The notes under the pieces were generated by a model. The model made no database searches, was not told the DNA's origin, and was given only the letters and a program-made list of their open reading frames with translations. A stretch of 64,000 nt of DNA, from NCBI RefSeq assembly GCF_028583425.1, contig NC_072801.1, positions 15,892,001 through 15,956,000 of the forward strand. Direction: 5' to 3'. This DNA comes from Eublepharis macularius. Lineage: Eukaryota; Chordata; Lepidosauria; Squamata; Eublepharidae. The translations under genes and the position numbers were made by a program. Shown here piece after piece: positions 1 through 10,918 of the stretch. Every line of letters begins with the position of its first letter. The stretch's first letter is position 1.

Positions 1-754
1 GAAGGGCAGGCTCTCCGCCACCTCCACAGCCATTGCTAGAGCCCATTGTATTTTTTCAGACAGCAGGCTCTGCTGCTAGCCATCATATATTCTGATCCTC
101 CATCCAGCTCTGACTTCTGAGACGCTGAGGAACACTTTCTACCTTTCTGCCAAGAATCTCCTGCATGTCTCAAAGGATTTTGAGAATGCTTCAGGCTGGA
201 TATGCCAAGAAGTGGAAGGGGAAATTAAAGGAGAGACAGAGATTGGGCTGGGGTGGCCACAGATGTCCTGAGTCTGAAGCCCACAAACATTTGTGGCCAT
301 CCTTGGTTTGCCCATATTTTGGATTCCTTTCCCTACCTATGGATTTTAATGAGCATCTATTTTCCAAAAACATTTTCACAACGGTTCTTTGAAGGACAAC
401 ATTTTCAGTGATAGGACGGGGAGCTTTTTAGGTGTAAAGTCAGCAATTCTGCCTAAAGACAGAAAGCAATTCCTTCAGGTGGGAGTGAGGAATGGGTGCT
501 AATGGACAGAGACAAGAGAAAGAGAAGAGGATGATAGGGCACTGTTTCAGGAGGGAGGGAAATATTCCAGATGTTGTCAATCTGCAACTTTATTAGGTAC
601 AGCTGGGCAAGTGGGAAGATGTTGCCAAGAAAAATCTGTCATTTTCAGATTAAAAGTTTTCAAAGACGATCAGCCACCCCAGGCACGGCCCCTGCAAGAT
701 ACTTCGGTTGTATGTTGCATGGTTTCCGTTCATGTAGCTTGCTTCTCATTTGCT
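1..754. other. Intergenic sequence, nothing recognised
   Basis: No convincing exon, RNA gene or classifiable repeat was seen. Short open frames on both strands lack splice-site or codon support. Confidence 0.5.
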
Positions 755-928
755 TAGCAGTGATGTAGTGGATAGAGTGTTAGGCTAGGAGCTGGGAGAA
801 TCAAGTTCAAATGACCAAAAAGCTCATTGGGTGACCTTGGGCTAATCTCTCTCTCCCAGCCTAACTTACTTCACAGAGTTGGTATGAAAGATAAAATGGA
901 GAAAAGGAGAATTGGATACGCTGACCTG
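755..928 (+). repeat. tRNA-derived SINE, family 1
   Basis: The order is that of a common squamate tRNA SINE: a degenerate tRNA-like head with 'gtagtggatagagtgttagg', then 'gggtgaccttgggct', 'cagcctaac', a 'cacag.gttg' block and an 'aaaatggagaa' tail. The head is diverged, so this is an old copy. The same family recurs at 6188, 7400, 34757 (+) and 44640, 49060, 52735, 58005 (-). Confidence 0.75.
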
Positions 929-933
929 ACCTT

Positions 934-1463
934 GTTGCAAAAATAGCAAGGTTCGTGACCTGGTGCTTCGCCCGATGATTACACCAAGACTTGGAGAACT
1001 TTGAAGAGGAAAAGATTTTATTCCAGGAATAAAGGGGTACAGAGTTTCAAGCCAGTAAAAACACTCTGAGCTCACAATAAAATGGCGAGGAGCATCTTTT
1101 TACACCCCTTGCTCCGTTTTGAGACAAAGCCCATTTTCTTGCTGAGACGAAAGGCCCGTCCCTTTTTCTCAGCTCTAAGTGAAACTTCCCCATGTTATCT
1201 AGCTGGTTTCACGCAGTAGTTGTTTACTGCTTCTGGTCTTGCTGGGCAAGCATTTCTCTGCAGTTACTTTCAAGGCCAGGCAAAAGCACCTTTGTATTTC
1301 AAGCTAGCAAGAAAAAATGGCTGTGCTTTTGCTCACAACCTTGCTTGGAGGAAGGGTGGAGCAAAAATGTGATCAATAGAGAGCATTCGTTGCTGTTTCC
1401 CATGTCTAATTTCTTCCATCACTTCCCTACATCGAGACTGGCATTTCCAGTATAAAAATGTCA
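934..1463 (-). repeat. Possible solo LTR, antisense
   Basis: Read on the minus strand this segment begins TGACATTTTTATACTGG and ends TTTTTGCAACA, giving TG...CA ends. An AATAAA near its 3' part is followed by a U5-like stretch, as in an LTR. I see no matching short target duplication, and the 3' end of a LINE abuts it at 1468. It could be another interspersed repeat; no retroviral coding sequence is attached. Confidence 0.35.
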
Positions 1464-1467
1464 AAAT

Positions 1468-3061
1468 TATTTATTATTATTTATTTATTCAATTTATATA
1501 CCGCCCATCCCAGGGGCTCTGGGCGGTGAACAGTTAAAATTGATAAAAACAAAAACTAAAATCAATATACAAATAATAAAACAAATTAACAAGGTGCAGT
1601 GGTGGGGAGAACCTTCCCCACCCCAAAGGTGGGAGGCCGACATGGCACCGCCCCCTTCAATCACCAAACGCCTGGCAGAACAGCTCTGTCTTACAGGCCC
1701 GGCGGAACGATAATATGTCCCGCTGGGCCCGGGTTTCCATTGACAGAGCGTTCCACCAGGCTGGGGCCAGGACTGAAAAAGCCCTGGCCCTGGTTGAAGC
1801 GAGGCGGGCTTCCTTAGGGCCGGGGACCACAAGTAAATATTTATTCGCTGATCGGAGCGATCTCCGGGGAACGTACAGGGAGAGGCGGTCCCGAAGATAT
1901 GCCGGTCCCAACCCACTCAGGGCTTTAAAGGTAAGAACCAACACTTTGAACCTGATTCGGAATTCAACTGGAAGCCAGTGCAGCTGGCGCAGGACAGGTG
2001 TGATGTGTGACTGGTAAGGTATACCAGTCAGGACCCGTGCCGCCGCATTCTGGACCAGTTGTAGTTTCCGGATCAGGCCCAGGGGTAGCCCAGCGTAGAG
2101 TGAGTTACAGTAATCTAGCCTGGAGGTGACCGTTGCATGGATCACTGTAGCCAGGTCCTGGGGCGTCAGGTAGGGGGCAAGTTGCCTGATCTGACAAAGA
2201 TGGAAAAATGCAGACTTGGCAACCACCGTGACCTGGGCCTCCATCGATAGGGAGGCATCCAGGAACACACCCAGACTCTTTACCACTGGCAAAGTTGCCA
2301 GTGGTGTCCCATCCAGGGCAGGGAGCTGGATCCCAACATCTGGCAGCCCCCGTCCCAGCTGCAGGACCTCTGTCTTCACTGGGTTCAATTTCAGTCTGCT
2401 CTGTTTCAACCATGCCGTCACAGCCTCCAAAGCTCTGGCCAGATTGTCTGGGGCCGTGTCTGGCCGGCCATCCATCAACAGAAAAAGTTGGGTGTCATCT
2501 GCGTATTGATGACAACCCAGCCCAAACCTCCGCACCAACTGGGCGAGGGGGCGCATATAGATGTTAAATAACATTGGGGAGAGTATCGCCCCTTGGGGAA
2601 CCCCGCACACCAAAGGGTGACGGGCCGATAGATCTCCCCCGAGCGCCACCCTCTGTCCCCGACCCTGGAGAAAGGAGACCAGCCACTGTAAGACTGTCCC
2701 CCTAATCCCCACGTCGGCAAGGCGGCTGGCCAACAAATAATAGTCAACCGTGTCAAACGCTGCTGTGAGATCAAGTAACACAAGCAGCGCTGACCCGCCT
2801 CGATCCAGATGCCTGCGAAGGTCGTCTGTGAGGGCAACCAAGGCTGTCTCCGTCCCATGGCCAGGACGGAAGCCAGACTGGAATGGGTCCAGGACTAGAG
2901 CATCATTCAGGAATTCCTGCAGTTGTACCGCCACCACCCGCTCAATCACCTTGCCCAGGAACGGGAGGTTCGACACTGGGCGGTAACTGGACGGGTCGGT
3001 GGGGTCCAAAGATGGTTTTTTCAGGAGGGGTCGCACTACCGCCTCCTTTAACACTCCTGGA
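1468..3061 (-). mobile_element. L2-type non-LTR retrotransposon, 5'-truncated, long open RT frame
   Basis: On the minus strand about 465 codons are open. They encode the reverse transcriptase part of an L2/CR1-group LINE: 'SSYRPVSNLPFLGKVIE', 'FQSGFRPGHGTETAL', 'LDLTAAFDTVD', 'GVPQGAILSPMLFNIYM' and the catalytic 'YADD' (2494-2505). The C-terminal region includes 'SRLDYCNSLYAGLP' and 'LHWLPVEFRIRFK'. The frame stops near 1657, followed by a short 3' UTR with the paired 'ccgccc...gggcgg' hairpin and an (ATTT)n-like tail at 1468-1500. Endonuclease and N-terminal parts are missing, the usual result of incomplete target-primed reverse transcription. The predicted start of the open frame (3228) lies in unrelated flanking AT-rich and SINE sequence, so there is no genuine start codon. 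The lack of stops suggests a fairly young copy. Confidence 0.9.
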
Positions 3062-3180
3062 AAAACCCCATATAACATATATAAAAAAAACCCATATAAC
3101 ATATAAAAAAACCCCATATAACATATAACATATATAACATTATGTAACATTATATAACATAACATTATATAACATAATTT
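3062..3180. repeat. AT-rich tandem repeat (ATATAACAT-like)
   Basis: Imperfect tandem copies of 'catataacatata' and 'aacattatat' separated by A runs. It abuts the 5' truncation point of the LINE and is the target of the following SINE. Confidence 0.85.
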
Positions 3181-3481
3181 GTAAGAGCTCCGTGGCGCAG
3201 AGTGGTAAGCAGCAGTACTGCAGCCCAAGCTCTGCTCACAACCTGAGTTCGATCCTAGCTGAAGTTGGGTTCAGGTAGCCAGCTCAAGGTTGACTCAGCC
3301 TTCCATCCTTCCGAGGTTGGTAAAATAAGTACCCAGTTTCCAGGGGGTAAAGTGTAGATGACTGGGGAAGGCAATGGCAAACCACCCTGTAAAAAGTCTG
3401 CCAAGAAAACGTTGTGATGTGACGTCCCCCCATGGGTCAGTAGTGACTCGGTGCTTGCACAGGGGACTTCCTTTACGTTTG
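3181..3481 (+). repeat. Full-length tRNA-derived SINE with target duplication
   Basis: It begins 'gagctccgtggcgcagagtg', has A and B box-like pol III promoter elements ('gtggtaagcagcag', 'gagttcgatcc'), then 'actcagccttccatccttcc', 'aaaatgagta'-type and 'gactcggtgcttgcacag' blocks. The 11-bp direct repeat TAACATAATTT at 3170-3180 and 3482-3492 flanks it exactly. Little divergence from the family I know suggests recent insertion into the AT-rich array. I associate this SINE with squamates, particularly geckos. Confidence 0.9.
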
Positions 3482-3493
3482 TAACATAATTTA

Positions 3494-5220
3494 ACAATAC
3501 ATAATTTTGAAACAAAACTCTACTTTGAAGCAAAATGACTTGATTGCAAAATATGTTGTGAGTTTTATACACACACCCCAAAACCCCAATTATTTGGGCT
3601 TTTTGAAGAAATGTTATTCTAAGGTGCTTTTTTTTTTTTTGCAATATTTTAGGGTTTGTTCGGGTTTTTTTGTTACAGTCTGGACTGAAAAGGGGATTTC
3701 AGAACATTGGCCTTCCCTGCCCAGTGCCTTGGTACCTCTCGCCCCTCCCCTCCAGTCTCCCCTCTATACCGTCAGTGAGGGGTGGGGCATTACCCACACT
3801 CCCATGTTGCTTTTGGCTAGTCTTCAACACGGCTGCTTCCAGCAAGTGTGGTATGAATAATTGCCCAATTAACTGAAGGGACTTCCAGATGTGAGCTTGC
3901 TTTCATTCTAATCCAGACCTCCACTCCATGTACCTAATGTCCCAGAAAGCCTTGGGGATGGCAAGGTGGGGAAAGAAGGAGGCAGAGACCGAGCCTCTAT
4001 AGGGCCAGGGAGGCTGCAGACCTGTGGAGTGCCCCCTCCTTCCTTTTCAAGAGGGAAATGGCTTGTTTTAACGACCCAAGGGAGAATGAATTTCACCCGC
4101 TCTGCCAGCCGAAGGTGATGTGTGCCAAAAACGCTGAGCAAACCGAGAGGAAAGTCAGTCCTGTGTTTTGATTTTTATCAGGTGTACATACAGCGACCTT
4201 TCCTAAATCAAGGGAGGTTTTTTTTTCCACACACAGTTTTTCCAAGAAAGATTTCCCTTGTGGTTTAGAAACCAAAGCCGTACTCTTAATGGATCCGGGT
4301 CACCACAGGTATTTGGTTCTGCGAAGTGGACCGTAGATGTTAAAATGCTTTTGTGCTCAAGCAGCCAGTGATTTGGGACAAGGGAGGAATCCATTTCACT
4401 CCTAGACCTGTGATACAGCTATTGGAACCCTTTCTTTATCCTACAGACATCCTTAAGGTATACGCTACTTTCTAGAGGAATGGCCATTTAGCCTATGATC
4501 TGTGACCCTTAGGTGGGCCACGAAGCCCCTGGAGGTTGGGGAGCTTCTGCTTTGGGGGGGGGGGTCTTGATATTAATGCACATGTGTAGGGAATAAGGAT
4601 GCCACCTCTGTCTCTTTTTGCATGCAGAAGCAGACAGACAGACAGACAGGCAAGGTCACTGATCAGCAGAGAGGATTCTTCTACGGCTCAGACCCCTGGC
4701 CCACGCCTCACTATGGTATGCTTCCTGGAGCTTAGTTTGTGTTTCCTGCCCCCAGCTGTCTGATTGGCAGCCTTCAGCCCTGACATTGGTGAGGTCGTAA
4801 CACAGGCTTCCCCTCTTCCTATCATGTGACTGTGATCTTTGCAGCAGCTCTGTGCGTCCCTGGCTGTAACCTGGTAAGTGGATCCTGGATCCTGGATCTA
4901 GAGTCGTTGAATACCACTGATCTTGAGGATCATATCCTTGTGATGTAGGGACAACATTCTGCCCTCTTCATTCACTCCCCCAGGCACGCAATGACAAACT
5001 GTGTCCATGCCTCCAAACCTCCAATGGACTATGTCTATGAGAACAGGAGAAAAGATAGGTACAATATGCACACCCCCCCCCCATTCCGGTGTCTTTTTAT
5101 AACATGAAGAAAAATACTTGAGGTGGTCTAATCCTAGATCTCCTTTGCTGTTATCTATACATTTGTATCTCACCTTGCTGTAAGGAGTTCAGGGCAGTAT
5201 GTAGTTCTTCCCCAGTTTTT
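3494..5220. other. Intergenic sequence with minor simple repeats
   Basis: I see no gene. There is a (CAGA)n run near 4627-4650, a G run at 4554-4563 and a doubled 'ggatcctggatcctggatc' near 4880. The rest is unremarkable unique-looking sequence. Confidence 0.5.
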
Positions 5221-5221
5221 G

Positions 5222-5455
5222 TCTTATTTATTATTTATTTATTTTATTCGATTTATACCCCGCCCTCCCCACAAATGGGCTCAGGGCGGCTAACAACATT
5301 AAAAAATACATTAAAAATCACAACAACCCTGGGAGGTAGGTTAGGTTGAAAAACAGTGACTGGCATGAGATCATATAATGAACTTTGCAACACAGTGGGG
5401 CTTTGAATCTGGAATGCCAAAGTTCTACACTCTAGTTCTATCCCACAATCGCCTG
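5222..5455 (-). repeat. LINE 3' tail followed by SINE family 1 remnant, antisense
   Basis: The stretch 'tttattttattcgatttata', 'ccccgccct', 'gggctcagggcgg' is the reverse complement of the L2/CR1 3'-terminal hairpin and tail. It runs into 'cacaacaaccctgggaggta' and a degraded SINE body reading toward the tRNA head near 5455. Confidence 0.6.
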
Positions 5456-6187
5456 CTAGAATTCAACCCTTGTGCGACCAAGTTCCTGAACTGGTACAGA
5501 ATTTCCCTACTCAGCCAAGCCTTTATCAAAACACACTCCTGTCAGAACAAGCAATATGTGATCAGAGCTTCAGAAGATGAGAGTTTTTCAACCATGGAGA
5601 AGAGACATTTTTTAGGATAGGCGTCAATCAGAGGAGGAAGCAGAGCTGGCATGGCGGGGAAATCGCTGATCTTCCCCCTTTTTGAAAATCAGAGTTCCCA
5701 AATCTTTCCAGCTTCTCTGGCTTGGAATCAGAAACTTCTGTTTATCTAAGGAGGAACTTTCAGACATTGGGAAAGTCGCTTTTAAATGCTAATCTTTGCT
5801 AATTTCTAATCCTTGGCAGAGTGTTTGCCAACATATACATTTTCCTTCCATGCATAAAGTTTTTCTTCCAGCCTAAGCCAGGCCACTTCATTGCAAAGTT
5901 ACAGGGATCCGCTTTCCTAGTTCCCTCTCAAAGCCAGCATATCCCAGCCATCAGTGCCAGGCATGCAAGACTTGGTGCTCATGTTACTGTTGTGTACACA
6001 AACACGAGAAGTACCCCAATGTGTGCAAAGTAACATAAGAATGCCCAGAGGAGTGTATATTGTTATGGCTGTGCAAAGTTAGGAAACTACATTTTCTTAG
6101 CTTTTATATGACTAAGAGTGTAAAAATGTTCCTTTGAAGCCCAGTTCTGGTGAGCCAGAACTTACCCAGGCGATGATGCAGGCACAT
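5456..6187. other. Intergenic sequence, nothing recognised
   Basis: No supported gene or repeat was seen. Confidence 0.4.
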
Positions 6188-6620
6188 GGCACCTTGGTTT
6201 AGCGTGCTGCACTAAGAGCTGGGAGACCCGGGTCCAAATCCTCACTATGACATGCAGGGCTTTTTTTCAGCTGGAACACAGTGGAACAGAGTTCTGGAAC
6301 CTCTTGGAAATGGTCACATGGCTGGTGGCCCCGCCCCCTGATCTCCAGACTGAGGGGAGTTTAGATTGCCTCTAGAGATCAGGGGGCGGGGCCACCAGCC
6401 ATGTGACCATTTTCTCTGAGGGCAACCCACTGAGTTCCATCACCTCTTTTCCCAGAAAAAAAGCCCTGATGACATGGACCTTGGATGGAAGGCCTTGGAC
6501 CATCCACTCTCAGCCTAACCTACTGCACATGGTGGTTATTGTGAAAGTAAAATGGAGGAGAAAGATATAAGCCACTTTGAGGGACCCTATTGGAGAGAAA
6601 AATAGGGTACAAATATATAA
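6188..6620 (+). repeat. SINE family 1 split by a hAT MITE
   Basis: The SINE head (6188-6254: 'gctgggagacccgggtccaa') and body (6477-6620: 'cactctcagcctaacctact', 'aaaatggaggagaa') are collinear and are separated by the foldback element at 6255-6468. The SINE is therefore older than the MITE. Confidence 0.85.
6255..6468. mobile_element. hAT-type foldback MITE, family A, copy 1
   Basis: It starts CAGGGCTTTTTTTCAGCTGG and ends GGGAAAAGAGG-type sequence inverted to AAGCCCTG. The 8-bp target duplication ATGACATG (6247-6254 and 6469-6476) is perfect. The inner arms 'gtcacatggctggtggcccc' and 'ctccagactgagg' are inverted repeats. There is no coding capacity; mobilisation would need a hAT transposase in trans. 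At 214 bp this copy is shorter than the 254-259-bp copies. Confidence 0.92.
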
Positions 6621-7399
6621 AGAATGAAAGAGGCAATTCTCCTCCCTGTGATGTGTGTTCTATGCTCCGAAAGCCTTGGCACATATTTATCTTGCCACCT
6701 TTTGAAATCTTGGCAGTTTCTCATCCGGGCAATGACCCATTTTACCAGCCTGCTTCAGGAATGGAACACCTTTGGACTCCAGATGGAGCCTGAAGCGTTA
6801 GCAATCTCTTGCAAGAATAACTTTTGTCTCCATCTTCTGGCCCCTCCGCCAAACACCCTGCGGGGGTTTAAGTGGTCTATAAATGTTTTGTGCTATGGCT
6901 CTTTCCCAAACATACTCCATAAATCACAGTCCCATGCCGATCATAAGCCAAGTAATAAGGCCACTTGCGAGGGGGGGGGATGTCCCCCCAAGTGCATAGA
7001 GGTGGCAGCAAGGAGGGAGGGGGCTGAATGCCTATTAGCACCAAGGTGCAGTTTATGTGCCGATGGAAAATGTTTACTCAGCTGAAAGCATTACAGGTTT
7101 TGAACCCAAGAACACCCATTAATGAAAACAAGGGAATGTCAGATGAGGGGTTTTGCTCTTGGCAGTTCACTCATATGCACAGGTGTGAGCACATAGGAGG
7201 AGTCCAAAGCCTGAGGGCTGGAGCACTCACCATGCTCTCGTTTGCCTCGCAACTGTGCAAGCTGTAATTGTGGGCATCGCTTCATGCTGGACCAGATCAG
7301 TAGCCACATGTAGTTCTTTTATTTCTGTATAGCTGTATAGCTACAGGTTATCACTACAGCTACAGGTTACTCCTCCTGACTGAGGAGGAGTAAATAAAC
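6621..7399. other. Intergenic sequence, nothing recognised
   Basis: A few open frames (for example 6624-7085 +) have no splice, codon or family support. Short tandem motifs 'tagctgtatagctacaggtt' lie near 7330-7370. Confidence 0.4.
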
Positions 7400-7603
7400 C
7401 AGCCGCGGTGGTGTAGGAACTCGAGAGCGTTGGTTTAGGATTGAGAAGGCCTGGTTCCAAATCCTGTGAAGCTCAGTGAGTGACTTTGGACGAGTTGCTA
7501 ACGTTGTGGTCTAACTTACCTTACAGGGTTGTTGTAAAGGGGGAAAATGGAGAAGAGAGGCTCATATATGCTAACCCTGGGATTGATGGAAAAATAAATA
7601 GCA
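7400..7603 (+). repeat. SINE family 1 copy
   Basis: Diverged head 'ggtggtgtaggaactcgaga', then 'gtctaacttaccttacaggg' and 'ttgttgtaaagggggaaaat'. This is an old copy. Confidence 0.7.
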
Positions 7604-8039
7604 GAGCCCAAAGACATCCTACCCAATGAAATACACTACAAATTTATCAAAAAATCATGGAGCTGCACAGCCTGGGTTCTGGAACTCCAAGGTGGCTTTG
7701 GGAAACAAGACAGTTCCAGTCTGGCCTGGTGAAGTGTAAGGTTGCATCAGACTTAAGATCACAGCCTGTTTCAGTCTTTCAGAAGGATGGTAGGTTTCTT
7801 GCTGCATACTATGCAACTCTCAGAAAGGCAACTCCACTCCACCCACCTATCTGTCTTTGAGGTGGACCAGTTTGGCCTATTCTGAATCACCACTAATTTT
7901 TCACTCTCTCTCCCCCACCCCTTTATTTCTATGTTTTAGTTTTTTCTTGATATCATTGCCTGTTGTGGCACGTACATGTCTTGAATTGAATTGCTGCTGG
8001 GTGAATAGGAAACAGAAGGGTGGGGAGGGTCTTTTAAGA
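7604..8039. other. Intergenic sequence, nothing recognised
   Basis: No supported feature was seen. Confidence 0.4.
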
Positions 8040-8268
8040 GAGAGCTGCAGCAGGATAGTGGTTAAGTGGTTGGGCTACAAATCAGCACCTGCTGGTTCGA
8101 ATTCCACTTCTGCCATGAGCTCAGTAGGTGGCCTTGCGTAAGCCACTCCTCCCAGCCCCGGTATTGTGTGGGTAATAGTAAGAATAATAACACTGACTGT
8201 TCACCACTCTAAGTGGAGAGCTAATCTGTCTAGAAGAGCAGTATATAAGCAGTTTTTGTTATCAAGAT
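8040..8268 (+). repeat. tRNA-derived SINE, family 2
   Basis: Head 'agtggttaagtggttgggct', B-box-like 'tggttcgaattcc', middle 'gtaagccactcctcccagcc' and tail 'ctaatctgtctagaagagca' with 'gtatataagc'. The same family is found at 9772-10235. Confidence 0.8.
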
Positions 8269-9547
8269 GATACTCTGTTGTCTTGTCTAAATACTGCATG
8301 TTTAGTAAAACAACAACCACCTGCATATTGCAATTCATCAGAGCCAATTATAAGACTAGAGACAGCAGCAAGCCAAGTGAACATCTCGTCTGCTGTGAAT
8401 CTCCCTGGGTGATCTTGGACCAATTGTTATATCTCCTCCTAACCTAATAAATAATAATAAAAAATTAATAAAACAATTTGATCTGTGTATCTAAACTGGC
8501 ATGGGCTCATTCTCTGGATTGCATTCTGGAGACTTTTAGGTCTTCTTCTGGTGCTGAGGTGGAAAGAGAAGTTCTGCTGGTATGCCTCCCCCAACTTACA
8601 AGGTGTGAGACAGAAAGTCTCTGTTTATGAACTAAACATTGTGATTGATTGAAATGACCTTTGACTACATGCAATAAAAGCTTCGGCACTTTTGTACCAT
8701 TGTTTATGATTATCTTGTTCAGCACTAATAAGTACAGAGCTTGTGCCTACTAACTGATCAGCTGTTTAGTTTTTAAAAAAATAACCTCCTCTGCAACTCA
8801 AAATAGCTCTGTTTCAAAACAGTGGAACAGACAGCATAGATAGAACTCTACTGTTCAAGAATCTAGGGCTCCTTTGGCCAATGGTTAGGCACATGGAACT
8901 AGCTGTAAGATTCTCTGGGTCCTTTGCATAATGTTTACTGCGTTTGCAAAATACTTTAGAGTTGTTATCATCCAGTAATCAACGTGAGCAGTGCGCAGTG
9001 CAATCGTTAAAGGCTTTCAGTCAATATTTTAAAAATCATGTTATGAACTACTTTAATGCATTATAGTACGAATTTGTTTACTTAAACCAGTTTATAGAAC
9101 TCTAAGCACACAACCACGGCTTCAGCCATAAATATTCCACCATCTATATACAGCAAGCTCTGGCTGTTTGCTCAGCAATTTAATGAGCTTTTCCAGATGT
9201 TTTCTTTCTAGCATTTCCTTGCTTGTGTTACAGGTGTAAAAACAGAAGCCGTATTTGAACCAAGTCTCACATAGCATTTCTGATATTTAATTGACGTGTG
9301 CAGCCAACTGCGCTGTACCTTAGGCAACATTTTTCTGGCATTTGTCTATCATACTATGACTAAACTCAAGAGCAGTACAACATGTTTTTTTAAAAAATCC
9401 AGATTGCTGTGAATTCATTCCCTCCAACTGGAAAATATTTATGATGATATGGTTTTCTAGAAGCTCTGTGATAAAAATGCCACATTTGTGGGAACAATAC
9501 ATTTTTATTTGAATTGCATTTTATCTTTATATTTTCATTTGGATCTT
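8269..9547. other. Intergenic sequence, SINE scraps only
   Basis: Fragments such as 'gtgaatctccctgggtgatc' (8395) resemble the SINE remnant near 26880. No gene is seen. Confidence 0.4.
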
Positions 9548-9665
9548 CATATCCTGCTTGTCTTCCTATGGGGGACCCAAAGCCACATACTGAATTCTTT
9601 CCACTTCCTATATTTTTATCCTCACAACAACTCTGTGAGGTAGGTTAAGCTGAGAGAGAGTTCTC
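9548..9665 (-). repeat. SINE family 1 fragment, antisense
   Basis: 'gggggacccaaagccacata', 'ttttatcctcacaacaactc' and 'tgtgaggtaggttaagctga' are the reverse complement of the distal half of the family. The tRNA head is missing. Confidence 0.65.
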
Positions 9666-9771
9666 CTTCAGCCACTATTTTATATTTATATGACAGACTG
9701 ACAGGTGATTCAAAGTCTCCCCATAAACTGGGAAAGATCTAAACATAGTATAAACCACGTGCAATAAATAT

Positions 9772-10235
9772 AAAATTGCTCCAGTAGCACACTGGTTAAG
9801 TGGTTCAGCTGTGAATCAACACTCTATTGGTTTGAATCCCACTACCACGAGCGCAGTAGGTGTTCTGGGTAAGCCACTCTTCTCAACCCCAGCTCTCCAG
9901 CTGTATTGTGGGGATAATAATAATGACTTGTTCACAGGGTTGCCAGCCTCCAGGAAGTGGCTGGAGATCTCCTGGAATGGTCTCCAGGCCACAGAGATCA
10001 GTTCACCTGGAGAAAACGGCTACTTTGGGGGGGGGGCGGTTGGACTCTATGGAATTATGCCATGCAAAGTTCTTTCCCTCCCCAAACCCCACTTTATCCA
10101 GGTTTCACCCCTCAGATTTCCAGGTATTTCCCAACTTGGAGCTGGCAACCCTACTTGTTCACCACTCTGGGTGGGGGCACTAATCTGTCTAGAAGAGCGG
10201 TATATAAGTGGTTATTATTATTGTTGTTGTTATTA
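9772..10235 (+). repeat. SINE family 2 split by a hAT MITE
   Basis: Head and middle (9772-9934: 'ctggttaagtggttcagctg') and tail (10162-10235: 'ctaatctgtctagaagagcg') are separated by the MITE at 9935-10153 and end in a (TTA/TTG)n tail. Confidence 0.85.
9935..10153. mobile_element. hAT MITE of the CAGGGTTGCCA family, inside a SINE
   Basis: The terminal inverted repeats are CAGGGTTGCCAGCCTCCAGG at the left and TTGGAGCTGGCAACCCTA at the right. The 8-bp target duplication CTTGTTCA is perfect (9927-9934, 10154-10161). The inner sequence 'ggctggagatctcctggaat' and 'agatcagttcacctggagaa' is typical of this abundant squamate family. There is no coding sequence, and the last base is A where G is expected. 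Confidence 0.92.
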
Positions 10236-10240
10236 AAAAC

Positions 10241-10480
10241 ACCCACAAGCTCTCCATAAATTCGCAAGGCGCTGCTGTTGCAGCCAAAGCTACAAAATGT
10301 CCTAGCATATACTTTGAAACAACAGTGTACAGTAGCATGCACACTGCGTTTGTGGAGATTTGCGTGTACGAAAAAGTATTTGCGAAAGGACTTATTTGTA
10401 GGCTTTGAACTCTATTGCAACGGAGTAACCACCCGCGTTACTCTGTTGTGACAAAACAAAATAGTTAGTCTGTAGAAATT
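10241..10480. other. Upstream flank of the CpG island
   Basis: CpG content rises toward 10480. A (TTA)n-derived tail ends near 10240. No feature is otherwise recognised. Confidence 0.4.
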
Positions 10481-10800
10481 TTTTATAGCAGCACTCGAGC
10501 CCGCGCTTTTCTACGACGAAGAGAGGGGGAGTCTTACGCATGCGCCCGCAAACCCGCATCGCGCTCTCTCGCTTCTTTCCTCGCTGTGTTTGAGGTAAAA
10601 GTTTAAAACAATGAAAAGGAGGAGGGGGAGACTCGCGAGTGAGAGGAAGCGCATGCGCGCCGGCCGACTCGCGGAGCTATAATCATAGCGCCTGCGCAGT
10701 CTGCCAGTCGTAGTGCGAGTGGATCGCTGAAGCCGGGCCTGAGGGTAAGAGGGCCGGGCGGGAGCGACGCGAGTGGGCGGGGGCGCGTGTCGCCTGTGGG
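10480..10800 (+). promoter_or_regulatory. TBC1D24: CpG-island promoter with NRF1-like sites, probable TBC1D24 promoter
   Basis: CpG density is far above the surrounding DNA. Three palindromic NRF1-type motifs lie within 165 bp: CGCATGCGCCC at 10537-10547, GCGCATGCGC at 10649-10658 (perfect core) and GCGCCTGCGCAG at 10688-10699. This is a typical broad, TATA-poor housekeeping promoter. It is the only CpG island upstream of the TBC1D24 coding start and lies on the correct side of a strong splice donor at 10745. Its link to TBC1D24 is inferred from position and from the non-coding first exon of mammalian TBC1D24. Confidence 0.75.
10700..10744 (+). other. TBC1D24: Probable non-coding exon 1 of TBC1D24 (3' part; TSS not defined)
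   Basis: The sequence ends in a strong donor, GAGG|GTAAGA (GT at 10745-10746), inside the CpG island. The transcription start is not determined; the given start is only a lower bound set by the last NRF1-like site. The next usable acceptor in frame with the gene is at 19698, giving a first intron of about 8.95 kb. Confidence 0.55.
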
Positions 10801-10918
10801 GGGCGCTCGAGCAATGTCCGCTGTCCCGGTTGGTTGGGGGGCGACGGTGAGGGGACGGATGCAGGGGGCTGGGGGGAGAGGGAAGGAGCCCCGCTTGAGG
10901 GGCTTTGTGGAGGTCAGT

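Noticed and set aside
3181..3260. tRNA gene
   Set aside because: The tRNA-like head belongs to a SINE with target duplication and a SINE body; cloverleaf is degenerate.
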